From the NCBI GenBank assembly GCA_012932295.1, contig JAAONU010000010.1, positions 22,000,704-22,064,703 of the forward strand: 64,000 bases of DNA. The letters run 5' to 3'. This stretch comes from Cyclina sinensis. Lineage: Eukaryota > Mollusca > Bivalvia > Venerida > Veneridae. How positions within the stretch are numbered: position 1 is the first letter of the stretch; each line of letters starts with the position of its first letter. A program made the position numbers and the translations under genes. The notes under the pieces were generated by a model, which was not told where the DNA came from, made no database searches, and worked only from the letters and a program-made list of their open reading frames with translations. Of this stretch, positions 60,690 through 64,000 are shown piece by piece.

Positions 60690-61545
60690 CGACAATCGAT
60701 TTTCATTTCCGAGAATCGATGTTGCCAGGTGGCAAAGAAAGTTACTCTTTGCGAGAATCGATGTTGCAAGGTGGCAAGGAAAGTAAGTCTTTGTGGGATT
60801 CGATGTTGCCAGGTGGCAAGGAAAGTAACTCTTTGCGAGAATCGATGTTACAACGTGGCAAGGAAAGTTACTATTTGCGGAAATCGATGTTACCAGGTGG
60901 CTTGGAATGTTACTCTTTGCGAGAATCGATGTTGCCCTGTGGCACTCATAGTGAGAATCGATGTTGCAAATTGGTAAGGAAAGCCAGATGGCAAGAAAAA
61001 TACTCTTTGCGGAAATCGATGTTGCAAGATAACAAAAATGTCAGATGGCAAGGAAAGTTACCTTGCGAGAGTCGATGTTGCCTGGTGGCAAGGAAAGTTA
61101 CTCTTTGCGGGAGTCGATGTTGCCAGGTGGCAAGGAAAGCCAGGTGGCAAGAAAAGTTACTCTTTGAGGGAATCGATGTTGCAAAGTGGTTAGGAAAGCT
61201 TGGTGGCAATAAAAGTTACTCTTTGCAGGAATCAATTTTGCCACGTGGCAAGGAAAGTTACTGTTTGTGGGAATCGATATTGCCGCGTGGCAAGGAAAGT
61301 TACTCTTTGCGGGAATCGATGTTGCCAGGTGACAAGGAAAGACAGGTTGCAAGGAAAGCCAGATGGCAAGGAAAGCCAGGTGGTAATAAAAGTTACTCTT
61401 GGTTGGAATCGCTGTTTCTACGTGGCAAGGAAAATTACTCTTTACAAGAATCGATGTTGCCACATGGCAAGGAAAGTTACTCTTTCCGAGAATCGATGTT
61501 GCCAGGTGAGAAGAGAAGTTACTCTTTGCGGGAATATGCTTTAAC
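60690..61545. repeat. 42-bp minisatellite with a 290-codon open frame
   Basis: About 20 units built from ATCGATGTTGCC, AGGTGGCAAGGAAAG and TTACTCTTTGCGG. The period of 42 is a multiple of three and the unit lacks stops in several frames, so one plus frame (60683-61555, repeat SMLPGGKESYSLRE), two other plus segments and two minus segments are all open. Most units carry a near-palindrome TTGCCAnnTGGCAA, perfect at about 61229-61242 (TTGCCACGTGGCAA). I see no domain, splice site or signal peptide, so translation is doubtful. Confidence 0.9.
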
Positions 61546-61799
61546 GGAATTTTAATTGACATTGTAAATGTATTTAATAATTGGAAAAAATAAGTGATTA
61601 AATACTACTTTTCATCAAAACAGTGTCAGTGTTGATAGGGTGAAAGTGTACAAGAATGTGAAAGTGTTTCCAGTTTCTCTTTCTTTATAATATTTCGATT
61701 AAATTCTGATGGTAAATCGAGAAACACTCTCCGAATCGATTCGATAATCGATTTTCATTTCAGTCCGATCGGACAATAGTTATACCATGTAGGTTCTTC

Positions 61800-61990
61800 G
61801 ATATATTTTATTTGTTTGATCTGGGCAATGTATACACATGTACATGTTTTTATTCAACTAAATGGTTTTCAAATACTCAGGTCCCCAATTTAATATATCA
61901 TATTTGTTTGATCCGAGCAATGTATATACATCTACATATATGTTTTTATTCAACATAATGGTTTTCAAATACGCAAGACCTCAGACTCTG
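61800..61990. repeat. Tandem duplication of about 95 bp
   Basis: Two copies of 'tttgtttgatctgggcaatg ... tgtttttattcaac ... aatggttttcaaatac', with about 15 percent difference by eye. Confidence 0.8.
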
Positions 61991-63204
61991 ACAACTAGTT
62001 CCGGCACAATCGGGTCTTGCAGGCAAATTGTATGCAAGGTATGTACAAATCAAACATCGAAAAGCAAATTCATTCTAACAATACGTTTTAAAACACACAT
62101 CTGACTTAATCACATTTGCACAGTTAGGGTAGTAGTCATGCATTCGGACGAAAACTTTTAATTAATACATTTTACGCTTCTGTATTTGTTTTGGCCGTAG
62201 GCCCTCTGATTTCACCTTGAATTCCGTTTTACTGAAACGTGAATGTATAGGATCGCTGCTAAATTTGTTTGGTGGACAAAACAACCAAAGACATTTCATT
62301 CGTCGCTTGTCACGTAAAGAAACTGATTCACGGAAAGAGCACTTAAATAAAATCTTATAAGTTCACAAGCATTTTCAACTGGTTAACATGTTGCACATGT
62401 GATATTCATAAAGAAAACACAAGTCGAAAATGTCGGAAGAGGTTGGATTCATAATTTTGTTCTTTGCCTCTCGGTCATTTATTAACGTCTTCTGCGCGCA
62501 TCCTTTCTGCCAAAATACATTAAAAGACAGTAACTTCTCAGGTGCTGAGTAACTGCTTTTAAATATAATTCTCGTTTGTTGTTTACATGACACGAATGAT
62601 GCAAAAAAAAAAAAAATAAAACAACTAAAAGTAACTGATCTAGTTTGATGTTACGAAACACAAACATTTTGCCAGCAATATCTAACAGAAAAAAAAGATA
62701 AAAAATCTGAACCATTAAACATGCACTGTGGAGGTTAATAATATACTACTTAAAAATACCACGACCCTACTTTTTGTTGTCAGTACAAAAATAACACCCA
62801 GAATCAACGCATAAAACCACCAGATAAAGTCAAACTCAATTATGTGGACCTGACTTTGTATAAACTTGTTTTCATATTGCTGCGGCATACCATCAAGCAC
62901 GAACGACAACACTTGAAAACTAATATTCCTATTCCAAACTCCCCGCAGCGGTTAATTCCCCTGAACAGTAGCAAAGCGTGACGTAATTTGTTCCTATTCA
63001 TCACACAGTTACTTCCCCTATCATATCTTCTACGCAGAAATATTGTAAAGCGTGTCAGGAATAACTAGGAGTTAGTCATGTTTATGAAAAATGTTTGAAA
63101 ATATTGCAAACTGGATCTTTATAAATCAGTACTTCTTCAATCTACTTATTTCTACCGGCAATACTTTGCTTACATATACCAACTGTCTTGGCAAAATAAA
63201 AGAT
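61991..63204. other. Non-coding stretch with a recurrent block
   Basis: 62895-63050 contains 'ccccgcagcggttaattccc' and 'gttacttcccctatcat', shared with 4495-4545 and partly with 46845-46930. It is otherwise AT-rich with no gene. Confidence 0.4.
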
Positions 63205-63475
63205 CAGGGGCAGTTCCAGGATTTCAGGTTGGACGGGGGGTGGGGGGGGGGGCGCGCAAAATTTGTGTCCGTTTTCTACCTCATTTCAACGGTTGTGGTT
63301 ATGCTAGAGAATACTGATTTGGCAATATCAAATGGGCCTCTGATTATTCAGTTCAATGTTGAACAATAAAGTATACATTATTTAAAGACATATTCAAAAT
63401 AGACCTACAATAATACCTATGTTCCGGGAATTTTAGGGGGGCGCGCGCCGGATGCGCCCCCTCTGGATCCACTAG
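63205..63475. mobile_element. Short GC-ended repeat, possible MITE
   Basis: The left end has ggcagttccaggatttcagg and a G run followed by cgcgc. The right end has ggggggcgcgcgccggatgc, gccccctctggatcc. The two ends are roughly inverted (GGGGC...TCCAGG / CTGGATCC). No coding capacity. Confidence 0.45.
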
Positions 63476-63814
63476 TGAAGATATAATACCATTTGGGACC
63501 TGCGCACGGTGAAAACAGAGTAGTTTAACAGTGTATAAATATTTTGGTTCGAATCTTTCGTGTCGGTTGTGTATTCACTCATCATATGAAAGGTTGATTA
63601 CACAACCAAACAGAAAGATTAAGCTCCAGAATAACCCTTTACTGGTTGGCGACCTATAAAGTCGGATGTCCTACAATCCGGACATCCGCGTAAACGCTTT
63701 ATTTCGTTGTTTAATTAGTTTATTTGTTGTCGATCACTCAGGCGCTTCATTTTGAAGCACCTTTAATCAACAATATGCAATATTTACAAATGTATGGTGG
63801 CTGATTTGTGCCAT

Positions 63815-64000
63815 TCGTGTTTTCGCCCCGCGACCCCGCCAAGCGAAAAGTCGAGAATTAACAAGTTAAAATGGCGGGGGCGCGGAGCGAAAACACGCTA
63901 ATCATCGGGGACGCGGGGCGAAAAGTCGAGATTTAATTGTAAAACGGCGGGGTCGCGAAGCGAAATATTTATTGTTATAGGGCGCTAATTAGCGTGCTTT
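63815..64000. repeat. GC-rich repeat of GCGAAAA / CGGGGTCGCG words
   Basis: 'ttttcgccccgcgaccccgc' is followed by inverted and direct relatives: gggggcgcggagcgaaaaca, ggggacgcggggcgaaaagt and ggcggggtcgcgaagcgaaa. It runs off the window edge. Confidence 0.75.

Overview
This is AT-rich eukaryotic DNA, most likely from a bivalve mollusc. The organism is an inference, drawn from four things: many short exons separated by kilobase introns; long dispersed repeats of the kind bivalve genomes carry (elements beginning or ending in CAGGTGAGC...GGGCCATCATGGCCCTC, TGTGTCGCCT...AGGCGACACA, ATGCCCCC...GGGGGCAT); a V-SINE-like element; and a NACHT NTPase of the type expanded in molluscs.

Layout. (1) 113-19,600, plus strand: the 3' part of a multi-exon gene that looks like a metazoan LolA-like domain protein. 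Its introns are full of repeats (arrays at 2.6-4.1, 5.9-6.2, 8.1-9.1, 13.0-14.4 and 15.7-18.0 kb). At least two exons need a frame change to read through. (2) 19.6-27 kb: mostly non-coding, with a tandem-repeat element bounded by an inverted terminal motif (21.7-23.4 kb), a tRNA-related SINE and a probable LINE ORF2 remnant. (3) 27.3-32.1 kb, minus strand: exons of an unrecognised gene with a Cys/His-rich C-terminus. (4) 35.3-40.2 kb, minus strand: exons of a second unrecognised gene, again with frame conflicts. Copies of one inverted-terminus repeat lie between these exons in direct orientation. (5) 41.7-46.4 kb, minus strand: an NLR-like NACHT gene. It has one large exon plus a 43-bp upstream exon that joins it in phase; further 5' exons were not found. 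(6) 47.4-59.0 kb: a run of about 50 A, then a hierarchical satellite. CAGACTAG-type motifs sit in roughly 330-bp units, six or seven of these units are themselves duplicated as a block of about 2.17 kb, and a shorter inverted copy lies 4.2 kb away. (7) 60.7-61.5 kb: a 42-bp minisatellite that stays open for 290 codons. (8) 63.2-64.0 kb: GC-rich repeat sequences.

The genes show no sign of working together. The main themes are a probable innate-immune NTPase, two multi-exon genes I could not identify, and an unusual density of structured repeats. Some of these repeats carry perfect nuclear-receptor binding palindromes. The repeated reading-frame conflicts, one of them at a homopolymer, mean either decaying genes or uncorrected indels in the assembly. 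This cannot be settled from the window alone.
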